A DNA stretch of 64,000 nt, from positions 28,451,501 through 28,515,500 of the forward strand of contig NC_134117.1 of assembly GCF_040939455.1 (NCBI RefSeq). The letters are read 5' to 3'. A model generated the notes under the pieces. It had not been told where the DNA came from, made no database searches, and was given only the letters and a program-made list of their open reading frames with translations. A program made the translations under genes and the position numbers. Origin of the DNA: Microcebus murinus (Eukaryota > Chordata > Mammalia > Primates > Cheirogaleidae). Shown piece by piece: positions 48,982 to 61,074 of this stretch (its first letter is position 1; every line of letters starts with the position of its first letter).

Positions 48982-49459
48982 CAGTGGTTCTCAAACTTAC
49001 CGTGCATCAGGATCACCTAGAGGATTTACTGGAACATTGCTGCATCTTACCCCTGGAGTTTCTGATTCAATAGGTCTGAGGCCCAAGAATTTGCATTTCA
49101 TTTTTTTTTTTTTTTTTTTTTTAAAGAGGCACAGTCTCACTTTGTCACCTAGGCTGGAGTGCAGTGGCCCCATCATAGCTCACTGCAGCCTTGATCTCCT
49201 GGGCTCAAGCTCTCTTCCCACTTCAGCCTCCTGAGTAGCTGGGACTACAGGTGGTGCACTACCACACCTAGCTACTTTTTAACATTTTTGTAGATATGAG
49301 GTGTCACTATGTTGCCCGGGCTGGTCTTGAACTCCCTGGTCTCCCAAAGTGCTGGGATTTCAGGTGTGAGCCACCCCGCCAGGCTAAGAATTTGCATTTC
49401 TAACAAGTTCCCAGCAGATGCTGATGCTGTTGGTCCAGGGACCACACTGAGAACCGCTG
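48982..49459 (+). mobile_element. MER5A hAT element split by an Alu
   Basis: MER5A halves (48982-49108 and 49386-49459) start cagtggttctcaaac and end gagaaccgctg. The flanks ttgtaaag and atgtagag are a decayed 8-bp duplication. The Alu (49109-49385) is flanked by aagaatttgcatttc repeats. Confidence 0.85.
49109..49385 (-). repeat. Alu SINE, old, inside MER5A
   Basis: Antisense AluJ-like copy, T-run first, ending cgccaggct, with a small internal deletion. Confidence 0.85.
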
Positions 49460-49834
49460 ATGTAGAGGTAGCTGTGAGTGAGCAGTTGCGGGTGTGGTAC
49501 AGGGAGGCTGCTCACTGCGGGACAGGGAAGAGCCGGTGGATGGGGAGACATCTAGGCAGAAAGGCAGGCTGGGCATGAGTGGGCTGGTACCCGGTGCTGT
49601 GCGCTCAGTCGGGGTTGAGTGGGGAGCCCCAGGAGGGACGCAGCTGGAGCCGATCCTGCGCAATTAGGGCAGCTGATTCCCTGGGCCACGGCACCTGCAG
49701 CTTAGCACTGACTGGGGGAAGACAGAAGTAAATCAAGATCCTCTGACAGTGCCCTGCGAGGCTGCCTGCTCTAGTTCTTTTTGCCATTTTGATCAGCTCT
49801 GAGAGGAAGGAGACCAACTTCTACTGAGCAATCA

Positions 49835-49975
49835 CTGCATCTCAGGAATTTTATATGCTTTACTGCATTTAATCATCCTAATCCCGTGACGTACTGTCAT
49901 TGATCCACTTTAAGGATGAGGGAACTAAAGCCCTGAGAAGTGAATGAATTTGCATGTTGTTACCTAGGTGTACCT
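49835..49975 (+). repeat. MIR SINE fragment
   Basis: MIR wording: tactgcatttaatcatccta, atccactttaaggatgaggg, aactaaagccctgagaag. The stretch 49976-51129 adds a second short MIR-like piece near 50830-50900 and otherwise nothing nameable. Confidence 0.6.
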
Positions 49976-51129
49976 ATAATGCAATCAGCCTTGGGGTTGA
50001 CTTGTCTAAGTAAATTTCCCTGCTGCACCCCCCCACCCCCAATATTATTTCAATGTTTAATCAATATAAAATCAATCTGTAATCACTATAAATAATTGTT
50101 AAAGAGCAACTTTACTTTCTTTTTTTCATACTAAGTCTTCAAGGTCCCATATATATTTTACAGCTACAGCACGTCTCAATTCTGACAAGCCACATTTCAA
50201 GGGCTCAATAGACACATGTCGGGACCCCATTGGACAGAGCAACCTTGAAGAATGGGCTAGTCCAGCCACAGGTGCCTGTAATAACCTTTTCTACCACTAG
50301 ATGGTGCAAGCGATCTTCCCCCTTAATGCATCAGGAGTTAGAGATTGGGGGTTGGGGGTGGGGACTTCTTTTAAATCTCCCCATCTTTATTTGTTTGAAT
50401 TTTAGCCAGAAGTGAGCTTGAAAGATTCCAAACCATTACAAACTTACTCTAGAAAAAATACAGGTAGCTGGTCCATGTGTGTCTGGTGCCAACTGTATGA
50501 TTAGGAGTTCTCCAATTTAACACTGTAGAATACAATGTTTATTAATAAATAAATAACAAAAATGTGCTAATTTAAAGCTTGCACATTCATTATTAAAACT
50601 TAATAGTAACTGTAGCAATTATTTAGAATTCAGGCAAACATAATTTTTTGGGTAAGGAGTATTTTCTCACCCTAAAATAGAGTTGCAATAAAAAGACCAA
50701 CTATGAGTTGATTATTTAAAAAATCTCCATAGACAGCTGGCTCCCTTGTTGCCTACACTGAAGGAGAACCAGCCCCAGCACCCTACTCTTGGTTCCCGCT
50801 GCCTGCTGTCCTGGGGCTTCCATTCTGTTTCAGTGATGAGGAAACAGCCTAGAGAGGCAAAGTGTCCCATTCCAGCTACACGGTGCTAGTGGCGGACATC
50901 CCAGACCCCCTATCCAGTGCTCTTTTCACTGCATCACTTTGAGCAGTGGCAGTTGCAGCCATCTCTCGTTTCTCATGTCTCTAGACAGAAACCCTAAGCC
51001 TGAGAGTGTGGCTAAGAGCCCAGCCCCTGCTGTGCCCTTTATAGGCTGAGCACCGGGCTGGGCCCAGAAGAGGCTCTCAGAAAATCGTTGAGTGAATGAT
51101 GAAAGAAAGGAAAGAAAATGCCCTCTAGA

Positions 51130-51670
51130 CACTGTCGAAGCTCACCATTCCTGGAGGTGGGGGACCAATCAGCCAGCCATCTGGTGGCAGATTGATTACA
51201 CTGGATCCCTTCCATCATGGAGGGGGCATTGATTTTTGTCCTCATTGGAACAGACAGTTATTCTGGGTATGGATTTTCCATCCCTTCCCAAAATACTTTT
51301 GCCAGCCCAACCATCTGTGTGCTCAAAGAATACCTCATTCGCTGTCATGGCATTCTACGTAATATTGCTTCTGACCAGGGAACTCATTTCAGGGCAATGG
51401 AAGTTTAGCAATGGATTTGTGCTCATGGGAATTCACTTGTCTTACCACATGCCCTATAACCCAGAAGCGGGTGGCCTGACGGAACTGTGGCATGGCCTCC
51501 TGAAGACTGGGTTGTGGTACCAGTCAGCCTGGCACGTTGGGCTTCTGTCTTACAGGATGCAGTGTATGCTTGGAGTCCGTGACTGTTTCTCTATAGAAAC
51601 CGAGGTGTGGAAATGGGAGGGGCTCCTCTCACTAGCACATTTGCTGTCACACTTGCAGAATTGGTTCCTC
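51130..51670 (+). pseudogene. Endogenous retrovirus pol remnant (integrase core)
   Basis: Two overlapping plus-strand frames together resemble the catalytic core of a retroviral integrase. The first frame carries a short Ser-Asp-Gln-Gly-Thr-His-Phe motif at 51369-51389, and ends at a TAG at 51406-51408. The similarity then continues in another frame to about 51570. The frame break and stop make it non-coding. I see no matching LTR pair, gag or env beside it, so it is a lone fragment. The class is not fixed. Confidence 0.6.
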
Positions 51671-52492
51671 CTACCTGTGCAACTTTGAGCTTCTCTGGCT
51701 TGAAGGCCTTAGTTCTGATGGAGGGACACTCTTGAGGCCAAGTGGCCAGATGGGGCACCAGGGTCCTCATTAGGGTCATGAGGGCTTGAGCTGAGGGCAG
51801 GACAGTGGCGCTGGTGTTAAGAATGGAGTCAGTGTTTGTGGCAATGATCCAATGTGGTGGCTTCTTGGCCCTTCTAAAAAAACACATCTGCACAAGAGAG
51901 ATTGGAAGGGAGCCCCAGAGGGCCCAGTTGGGGACAAAATGTGTTCCACAGACACATCCCTGGATCACAAAGAGTTTTGCAAATGGTCCCACCCGAGGCG
52001 GTTACCAGAAGTGATTCTACAGCCCAGCAGTTTGGGCAGGGGCAGGGCCCTCATCCCTGTGGCCACTGATAGCAGAGCCTGCCAATGGCACTTGGAAAAT
52101 CACTTGCTCAGTGAACATCTCTCCAATACTCCTTTATTTAGGGCTTGACATGGAGCCAGGGGAAGGAGCATGGGAGACCCTGGAGCCTGAGAAGCCACTG
52201 GGGCTTCAGGTTGGGGCCAGGAAGGGGCTGCCCCGGGATAAGTGGAGATATGGCGAGCTGGGTGTGTGCCACCCACCAGGACCGTGCTGCCTGGGACCTG
52301 CTGCATGGCTGTGGTCCCAACACTTGTGCCACACTTGCTCTCTGTCCCTTAGGAGGCTGGTAATCAGTTGCAGGGCAGCCGAGTCACCTAGCTCCTGTCC
52401 TTGCGGGAAGTTGCTGTGGGGAGGCTAGGTGGTTGGGAAGATGCTGAGTAAAAATCTATATAGTTGGGAGTCTCTTGGAACCTAGACTTGTC

Positions 52493-52984
52493 CTTTAGAA
52501 CTGTGGTCCCCAACCCCCAGGCCATGTACTGGTACTAGTCTGTGGCCTGTTAGGAACCAGGCCACATAGCAGGAGGTAAGCAGTGGGCCAGCCAGCTAAG
52601 CTTCATTTGTGTTTACAGCCGCTCCCCATCGCTTGCACCCCCGCATAAGGTCCACCTCCTGTCAGATCGGCAGCAGCATTAGATTCTCATGGGAGTTCGA
52701 ACCCTACTGGAAAGGGCACATGGGAGGGGTCTGGGTTGTGTGTTCCTTGTGAGAATCTAATGCCTGATGATCCGAGGTGGAGCTGAGGCGGTGATGCTAG
52801 TGCCAGAGAGCAGCTGCAAATACAGATTATCATCAGCAGAGAGGTTTGACTGGACAATAAATGTAATGCACGTGAATCACCCTGAAGCCATCGCCCTTTC
52901 CCCATCCATGGAAAAATTGTCTTCCATGAAACCGGTCCCTGGTGCCAAAAAGGTTGGGGACTGCTGCTTTAGAACACTTGTCAC
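52493..52984. mobile_element. MER1-type hAT element with exact 8-bp target duplication
   Basis: The element (52501-52976) has inverted ends ctgtggtccccaaccc and ggttggggactgctg. It is flanked by exact ctttagaa copies (52493-52500, 52977-52984). Internal wording: tcagatcggcagcagcatta, aatgcctgatgatccgaggt. It has no transposase. Confidence 0.85.
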
Positions 52985-52999
52985 AGTTGTAGTGGAGAT

Positions 53000-53145
53000 A
53001 TTCATTCACACATTTATTTGTTTAATGTCTGTCTTTCTTGCTAGACTATAAACTCCTTGAGGGCAGGGAATGGGTTTCTATCCTCTGTGGTAGCATCACC
53101 TAGCATGCTTCCTGGCACATAGTTGGCATGCAAAAACTATTCGTT
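53000..53145 (+). repeat. L2 3' end fragment
   Basis: L2 wording: ataaactccttgagggcagg, cctagcatgcttcctggcac, atagttggcatgcaaaaact. Confidence 0.7.
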
Positions 53146-53482
53146 GAGGAAACGAAAGATCCTCACAGCAGCCCAATGAAGTAGATACTACTATTAATAT
53201 TATCGCCATTTAAGGATGAGCAAACTGAGTCTAGGAGAGCGTGGATGGCCGCAGCCACAGAGTGGGCAGCAGCATCGAGGATTCAGACACACAGTGTTTA
53301 GCCAAAGGAAGAGTGTGTGGCCCAGGCTTGGCCAACAGAACTCCAGCTGGGGAGAGCGAGACCCCTGTTGTTCTTGGCCTCTTGGCTATTGGGATGTGAG
53401 ACTAGGGCTGCTGGTGGCCAGGATTCTAGCCTCGTGGGGCAGCTGGCCTGAGAGTGTGGTGTCAGAGGGAAGCAAGGATGAC

Positions 53483-53510
53483 GGAGAGAGAGAGAGAGAG
53501 AGAGAGAGAG
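53483..53510. repeat. (GA)n microsatellite
   Basis: Fourteen uninterrupted GA units. Confidence 0.98.
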
Positions 53511-53664
53511 GTTCTGAGTTCCTGGGCCTCACCCCTTGCCCTCTCTGCGGTTTGAAATGGGAGCCAGCACAGCCCCTTAGCTTGGGCTGGCCTGCTCGCC
53601 CGCCTTGCACGTGCGGCAGAGAGCTGTGAGGGATGCAGTGATCAAACCCATCCCCCGTCAGTGG

Positions 53665-53790
53665 AGTGGGAAGACCCCTGGCCTGGGTTTCAGCTCCAGC
53701 TCCACCAGGCACTCTGCATGTGACAGAGCAAGTCCCTCGCAACCTCTGGGTCTCGGCTTTGCCCGCTGTAAAGCAGGGCAGTAACTTCCA
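53665..53790 (+). repeat. MIR SINE fragment
   Basis: MIR wording: ccctggcctgggtttcagct, agcaagtccctcgcaacctc, tctcggctttgcccgctgta. Confidence 0.6.
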
Positions 53791-54179
53791 GCTCCCAGGC
53801 TGGGAGTGGGGGATCATGAGCAAGTACTAAGGTCCACAGTTGCTCCAGGCCTGGTGTCCAGCGATTGCTCAGGAAGTGCTAGCTTCCTCCATCGCCCTTG
53901 TCAGTGGCTTTTGGCTGCAAGTCCTAGAAAACTCATCCTGGATCCGGATGGGCTTACACAGAGGGCTTTGGGCACTGCATGCCAGGGGAAGACCAGCGGT
54001 AGGGTAGGTCCAGGGTGGTGAATTCAGAAGCTCAGCAGTGTCGCCAGTGACCCGGGTTCTTTCTGTCTCTCAGCTCTGCCCTTCTCAGAGTGTCAGCCAT
54101 TTCCCTCAGGGGCACCAGATTGCTGGCCCAGCTCCTGGCACCATAGTGTCGACCTGGGGAGGAAGGTGTTTCGTTCTTA

Positions 54180-54690
54180 CGTCCCTTTGTAAAGAGTGCG
54201 AGGAAAACCTTACCACCAGTCCCCAGCAGGTGTCGCCTCAGGTTTTATTGGCTGGAATGGCCATACACCCATTGCTTAACAGCGTTTACAAGGGGAGTAA
54301 AGCACCGTGATTGGCTTAGAGTAATTAAAAAACAAGACAAAACATAAAAGCCACGGGGCCAAGGTAGGAGACTGAACGAAATTGGTTTTGTTAGCAAGGA
54401 GAAAGGGGAGAACGGCTGTTGGGCTGCGTCTGCCCTGCCTGTTCCCTGATGAGCACGACCATCCCAAACAGCGCCCGCTCGTGGTGGGTGCTCAGGAAGT
54501 CCTCGCTGAGCAAGGCCCCCACTATCTGGCAGAGAGGAATGGGGGAACAGGTTCTTCAGATGACTGTGGTGACCGTCTTAAGAATCTTCAGGCCTTGGCG
54601 GAGGTACCCAAACTCACTGGTGTGGCAGAGGTGGGCACCTGTAGAGGAGGTTCTGGGGCTCGGCGGCTGTCTCAGTGCAAGGTAGCGGGC
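54180..54690 (-). other. Unidentified minus-strand segment with polyadenylation signal
   Basis: Read on the minus strand there is a pyrimidine-rich tract and CAG, then an open stretch with coding-like composition (CQIVGALLSEDFLSTHHERA..). An AATAAA follows about 250 bases later (complement at 54245-54250). It may be an LTR edge, an old retrocopy or a chance frame in GC-rich DNA; an in-frame TGA lies just upstream. I do not recognise a family. Confidence 0.25.
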
Positions 54691-55489
54691 CTGGGCCGGG
54701 CCCAGGGAGGGGGACAAGGGGCGGAGCTGGTGGAGAGGCGGTGTGGCTCCTACAGGAAGGGCTGGAAGGGCTGCAGGCGGTGGCAGCTCCCTTGGGTGGC
54801 AGCATGCAAGTGGTGGCAACTGGGAGGGGGGAAGCAGGCCCCTTTCAGTCTAACAGTTCATTCAGTGTCTCTTCACTGAGCACCTGCAATGTGCCAGGAA
54901 TGTGCTAGACCCAGGAGATAACATGACGAGCTAACACAGGCATGGCCCCTGCCCTCTTGGAGCTTCAAGTCTAGTTGGGGAGGCAGATATTAGTCAAATA
55001 ATCCCAAGAGTAATTTAAGTTGTATCTACTGAGAATGACGAGTGTATGTTACAACCCCGGGGAGCGCCATTCCCAGAGCAACCCAGGGAGAAGGTGCCGA
55101 GATGGAGGGAAGTGGATGACCGGGAGACGTAATTATGTGGTGAGGTCCATAGCTGTGATCATGGGGCCGCAGTGGGCTGAGGAAGACGGAGGAGTGAAGG
55201 ATGCCAACCCGGTTTCTGGCTCGTCTAACTGAATAGACAGTGGTTCTGTTCACAGAGAGAAAACACTAGAGGAGAATCAGGGTTGGAGGTGGGGAGAGGG
55301 GAGCTCATGAATTGGGTCTTAGTCACGTTGCGTTTGATGTATCAAGGTGATGAACAGGTTTGGAAGCAGCAAGATTCTTCAAGCTCTCCAATACCGAGCC
55401 AGAAGGAAAGACTGGTGGAGAACTTCCCCTTTTCCTTGGTTTTCCTCTCTGGTCATCGTGATCCTGGGACTGTGTTCTTTAAATGAAAT

Positions 55490-55735
55490 TAATAATAATA
55501 ATACTTTCTGATTATCCACCCTGAGCCAGGCTCTTTCTAGACTTGACATATTTCATCTTACTGAAGCTTCACTACAACCCTATGAAATATATAGTTAGAG
55601 CCCCAGTTCGCATATGGGGAAACTGAGGCCCAGAGACCATAAAAAGCTTGTTGCCTGAGGTCAGGGGGCAGAGCTCAGATTTGGGCCCAGGCAGTCGGAA
55701 CCCAGCAGCTGTGCTCTTAACCACTGCCGCACAGG
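55490..55735 (+). repeat. MIR SINE, nearly complete
   Basis: MIR wording through most of the element: gattatccaccctgagccag, tatggggaaactgaggccca, ttgcctgaggtcagggggca, tgctcttaaccactgccgc. Confidence 0.8.
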
Positions 55736-56207
55736 ACCCCTGTGTGCCTGCGGCCGTGTTGCCTGAGTGCCAGGGACGCCAGGGACTCTGTGGACGGGCA
55801 CACTTTGTTTTATTGCACCTTGCCTTATTATGCACCGCGGATGTTGCATTTTTACAAGCTGAAGGTTTATGGCAATTCTGACGCAAGCTCAAGCCCTCAT
55901 GACCCTAATGAGTGCCATTTTCCCAACAGCATGTGCTCCCCATGTTTCTCTGTCACATTTTGGTAATTCTCACAGTATTTCAAAATCTTCATTATCGTCA
56001 CGTCTGTTGTGGTGATCAGTGATCTTTGCTGTTACTGTTGTAATGGTCTTGGGGTGTCATGAACTGCACCCATATGAGACAGTGGACTTAACTGATAAAT
56101 GTGTGTGTTTTGACAGCTCCATCCACTAGCTGTTCTCTGTCTCTCTCCCTGTCCTCGGGCCTTCCTACTCTCGGAGACAGTATTGAATTAGAACAGTTAA
56201 ACCTACA

Positions 56208-58166
56208 ATGGCTTCTATGTGTTTGAGTGAAAGGAGGAGTCCTACCTCTCTCACTCTAAATCAATGCTAGAAATGATTAAGCTTAGTGAGAAAGGCATGC
56301 TGAGAGCTGAGACAGGCCAAAAGCTAGGCCTCTTGTGCCAAAGACTTAGCCAAGTGGTGAATGCAAAGAAAAGGTTCTTGAAGAAAGTGAAGGTGCGACT
56401 CCAGTGAACACACAGATGATACAAAAGCAAAACAGCCTTATTGCTGACATAGAGGAAGTTTTAGTTGTCTGGATAGAAGATCAAACCAGCCACAACACTC
56501 CCTCAAGCCAAAGCCTAATCCAGAGCAAGGCCCTAACTCTGTTCAATTCTATGAAGGCTGAGAGAGGTGAGGAAGCTGCAGGAGAAAAGTTGGAAGCTAG
56601 CAGAGGTTGGTTCATCAAGTTTAAGGAAAGAAGCCAACTTTATAATGTAAAAGTGCACGGCGAAGCAGCAAGTACTGATGGAGAAGCTGCAGCAAGTTAT
56701 CTAGAAGATCTAGCTAAGATCATTGACAAAGGGAGCTACACTAAACAACAGATTTTCAATGTAGAAAAAAATAACCTCTTACTGGAAGAAGGTGCTATTG
56801 AGGACTTTCAGTGCTGGAGAGAAGTCAAGCCTGGCTTCAATGCTTCTGAGGACAGGCTGACTCTCTGGTTAAGGGTTAATGCAGCTGGTGACTTTAAGTT
56901 GAAGCCAATGCTCATTTACCATTCTGAAAATCCTAGGGCTCTTAAGAATTATGCTAAATCTACTCCACCTGGGCTCTGTAAATGGAAGAACAAAGCCTGG
57001 ATAACAGCACATCTGTTTACAGCAGGTTTACTGAATTTTTAAAGCCCACTGTTGAGATCTACTGCACAGAAAGAAAGATTCCTTCCAAAATATTACTGCT
57101 CATTGACAATGTACCTAGTCACCCAAGAGCTCTGATGAAGATGTACAAGGAAATGCATGCTGTTTGAATGTCTGTGGACACAATATTCATTCTACAGCTC
57201 ATAGACCAAGGAGTAATTTTGACTTTCAAGTCTTATTATTTAAGAAATATAGGCTGGGCATTGTGACTCATGCTTATAAACCAGCACTTTGGGAGGCTGA
57301 GGTGGGAGAATTGCTTGAGGCCAGGAGTTCAAGACCAACCTGGGCAACATAGCGAGACCATGTCTCTACAAAAATATAAAACAAAACAAACAAACAAACA
57401 TAGCCAGGCATAGTGGCGCATGCCTGTAGTCCCAGCTACTCAGGAGGCTGAGATAGGAAGATCACTTGAGTCCAGGAGTTTGAGACCATCGGGGCAACAT
57501 AGCAAGACCCCATCTCAAAAAAATTAAAAATCAAAAGAATAAGAACATTCATGATTCATGGGAGGAAGTAAAAATATCAATATTAATAGGGGTTTGGAAG
57601 AAAGTGATTCCAACCCTCATGGATGACTTGGAGGGGTTTAAGATTTCAGTGGAGGAAGTAACTGCAGCTGTGGTATAAATAGCAAGATAATTAGAATTAG
57701 AATTAGAGCCTGAAGATGTGACTGAATTGCTTCAGTCTCATAATAAGAGTTGAATGGTTGAGGAGTTGCTTCCTCTGGATGAGCAAAGAAAGTAGTTTCT
57801 TGAGATGGAAACTACGCCTGGTGAAGATGCTGTGAACATGGTTGAAATGCCAAAAAAAGGATTTGTAATATATTATATAAACTTAGTTGATAAAGCCATG
57901 GCAGCATTTGAGAGTATTGACTCCAATTTTGAAAGAAGTACTATCATGGATAAATTGCTATTAAACAGTATCACATGCTACAGAGAAATCTTCTGTGAAA
58001 GAAACAGTCAACAGATGTGGCAAACTCCGTTGTGTTCTTTTAAGAAATTGCCACAGCCACCGCAACCTTCAGCAGCCCTGATCCTGATCTGATAGCCATC
58101 AACATTGAGTAAGACTTTCCACCAGTGAGAAGAGGACAACTTGCTGAATGCTCAGATGATTGTTAG
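56208..58166 (+). pseudogene. Tigger1 transposase, dead
   Basis: The frame opens at ATG 56208 and meets a TAG after 20 codons because of a small indel. A long open piece (56404-57042) covers the CENP-B-like helix-turn-helix region and the start of the DDE domain. In it the first catalytic Asp context reads FNVEKNN, so Asp is replaced by Glu and a frameshift follows. Further frames carry [33 protein letters not shown] (second DDE block, 57100s) and a C-terminal piece at 57805-58092. An Alu splits it. It cannot make transposase. Confidence 0.9.
57250..57535 (+). repeat. Alu SINE, old, inside Tigger1
   Basis: Sense copy starting ggctgggcattgtgactcat with an A/C-rich middle linker; lacks lemur-specific wording. 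Confidence 0.85.
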
Positions 58167-58433
58167 CATTTTTTTTTTAGCAATAAGTATTTTAAAATTA
58201 AGGCATGTACATTTTTTAGACATAATGTTATTGCACACTTAATGGACTATGGTATAGCATAAATATAGCTTTTATATGCACTGGGAAACCAACAATTCTG
58301 TGTGACTTGCTTCACTGTGATACTCACTTTATGCTGTAGTCTGGGACGGGACCTACAGCATCTCTGAGGTGCGCCTGTGTTTCCAGTAACGTGGTAGCTG
58401 AATCCAGAGGCTTGATCACATTCCGGTTTTGAC

Positions 58434-58603
58434 CAGGTGCAGTGGCTTATGCCTGTCATCCCAGCCTGGAGTCCCAGCTACTTGGGCGGCTGAGGCAGGA
58501 GAATGGCTTGAGCCAGGAGTTTGAGGTTGCAGTGAGTTGTGATCGTGCCACTATATGCCAACCTATCTCAAAAATAGAAAAAATACAAAAAAATAATCCA
58601 GGT
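58434..58603 (+). repeat. Alu SINE, internally deleted
   Basis: Sense copy joining the left start (gaccaggtgcagtggcttat) to the right half, with an A-rich tail; flanks ggttttga on both sides. Confidence 0.75.
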
Positions 58604-58659
58604 TTTGATTGTTTGACAACTATAGGTGGTTGAGTGTTCCTTCCTCGAGAGGCACACAT

Positions 58660-59430
58660 GTTGTTGTGTTGTGTGTGTATGTGTGTGTAGGAGGTGATAC
58701 TAACAGCAGCTGATACTCAATGCCTAGATCCATTAATTAATTGGTAGGTACAAAATGACGTTATTCTAATTTGATCATTCCTTTTTCATTAATTAACTGC
58801 AGCAACTTTCTTAGCAGTTGGCCCATGGAGAGCCACCGTACTACAACCAGTGCAACATTGCTCCTGTGTGTTTTAGATCTTTGTCTTTTGCAAAAGATTT
58901 TGTTTGAAGAAGGGCCCATTGCTTATAAAAATGTGTAAAAGAATAGAGAACTTATGGGTAAGGATAGTTGATTGAATCTATCTGCTCTCGCTTTCTCAAA
59001 ATCTTAGTAAATTGACAGGAAAATAATTTTGTTTTGGAAAGTAAAAACCTGCAAGGATAGAGAAAAACAGAAGAAGGCCAAGAGCAACAAAATTTTGGAT
59101 GAATTGGAAAGGATTTGATATCCTCTAAGAGATTATTGAGAGGTCAATATTTTGAGATCTTCAATACCTACACAAAAGTCTTCAGTTCTTCATTTTATTC
59201 TCACATTTGATTGACAGCTTGAATTCTAAGAATTCTAGAATAGATTATAGAATTCTAAGTTGGGGATCATTTTCATCCAAAATTTTGAAGGGATTGTTTC
59301 ATTGCCTTCTGTCTTTCAGTGTTGCTGTTGAGACGATCAAAACCATTCTAATTCCTACTTCTTAGTAGGTGACTTATTGCACAGTGATTCAACTTGGTGT
59401 GGATCTATTTTCATATGTTGTCAGGTAAAT
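58660..59430. other. Intergenic, no gene
   Basis: A short (TG)n run at 58661-58690, then AT-rich sequence without a repeat or gene I can name. Confidence 0.45.
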
Positions 59431-59433
59431 AAC

Positions 59434-59782
59434 AAAACAATTAGTTTGTTTGTTTATTTATTTATTTATTTTTGAGACAGAGTCTCACTCTTTTGCCCAG
59501 GCTAGAGTGCTGTGGCGTCAACCTAGCTCACAGCAACCTCAATCTCCTGGGCTCAAGCGATCCTCCTGCCTCAGCCTCCTGAGTAGCTGGGACTACAGGC
59601 ATGTGCCACCATGCTCGGCTAATTTTTTCTATATATTTTTAGTTGGCCAATTAATTTCTTTCTATTTTTAGTAGACACAGGGTCTTGCTCTTGCTCAGGC
59701 TGGTTTCGAACTCTTGACCTTGAGTGATCCTCTGGCCTCAGCCTTCCAGAGTGCTAGGATTACAGGCCAAAACAATTAGTTT
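59434..59782 (-). repeat. Strepsirrhine-type Alu with target duplication
   Basis: Antisense Alu (59448-59768), slightly 5'-truncated, with a (TTTA)n tail; flanked by aaaacaattagttt (59434-59447 and 59769-59782). Confidence 0.93.
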
Positions 59783-60317
59783 AAAGAGGCGAAAATTGTT
59801 GCTTCCAGGGAAGGGAAATCGGGGGTAGGGGAGGGACTGCCATTTTCATAACAGACTTTATAGAACAATTTGACCATTTATGGGCATGTGTAACTTTGAT
59901 GTAAAAATAAAAACTAAAATAAAAAGAGAAGACAAAGAAGGAGCATGGACTTTATACCACAGCAGGCCTGTGTTTGAATCCTGAATCCCTTACTTCATTA
60001 GTAGTGTGTTTATGGGTCACATAACATCTTTAAACCTCAGTTTTTTAATTTTAAAATGGGGGGTGGGTATGGTTCCCACCGTGTCCAGATCTCGTGGTTG
60101 TGTGATAGTGAAGCTGTGAAGGGTGAACCCCGTGGGAAGTGTTGCCTTCCCTGACAAGGCCAGAGAGCCCGGTGACTGCTGAGGGCGGCTGTGGTTCAGG
60201 CGGCCGTAGGACCTTCAGCATGCCCTGCAGCCCAGCAGTTACTTCCCTTCCGTCTCCACCCCCTGCTCATAGAGAAAAACTAGTTTGTTCCCCTTGGTAT
60301 AAAGTGAGCCCACATAC

Positions 60318-60673
<356 letters not shown>

Positions 60674-61074
60674 TTAGTCCTGCAGCCTCTGTCCAGGGCC
60701 TCCCTTCAGTTGTGTGTCCCTCATGCTGTTGCCCTTGAGCCTCCAGGCCTGCTCCTCAGAAGCCATTCCCTCCTGGGAGCCGACCTGGGCTGCAGGGAGC
60801 TGCCCCAGGCAGTGGTGGGAGCCAGGCTTCCTCAGAGCGTGGCTGGACGCACCAAAGGTGCTAGCTTACTCTCTCTCTTCATCAAGATACTGTGTGTACA
60901 TGAGGGGAAGCTTATGGCTTTGGCTCAAAGCGCAACTGGCTGGGTGCTGGATTGAGATGGCTCTGAAGCTAAGCTCCACAGAGAGAAGTCTGGTGATTAA
61001 GCAGCGATGTCTTTCGTGGTCAAGGGAGGGGCAGTGGTGGCATGCCCACCGTGTACCTGTCATCCCTCATAGGA

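Larger units (their letters stand above)
55795..58377 (+). mobile_element. Tigger1 DNA transposon, near full length, with Alu insertion
   Basis: Both ends of a Tigger1 (pogo-like, Tc1/mariner superfamily) are present: cgggcacactttgttttatt at the left and tctctgaggtgcgcctg at the right. The whole transposase region lies between them. Without the Alu (57250-57535) it is about 2.3 kb, close to the usual 2.4 kb. The piece after the Alu lacks roughly 90-100 bases of the usual sequence next to the insertion point, so the Alu insertion came with a deletion. The TA target is no longer recognisable. Confidence 0.93.

Noticed and set aside
51591..51992. Minus-strand open frame of 133 codons next to the integrase remnant
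   Set aside because: It is antisense to the presumed continuation of the pol remnant and resembles nothing I know.
52690..52710. tRNA-like B-box gttcgaaccc
   Set aside because: It lies inside the MER1-type element, with no A-box or cloverleaf around it.
53386..53823. Minus-strand open frame of 145 codons
   Set aside because: It spans the (GA)n microsatellite and a MIR, and shows no domain.
54382..54879. Plus-strand open frame of 165 codons
   Set aside because: Gly/Arg-rich and in GC-rich sequence, opposite the slightly more coding-like minus frame; no recognisable family.
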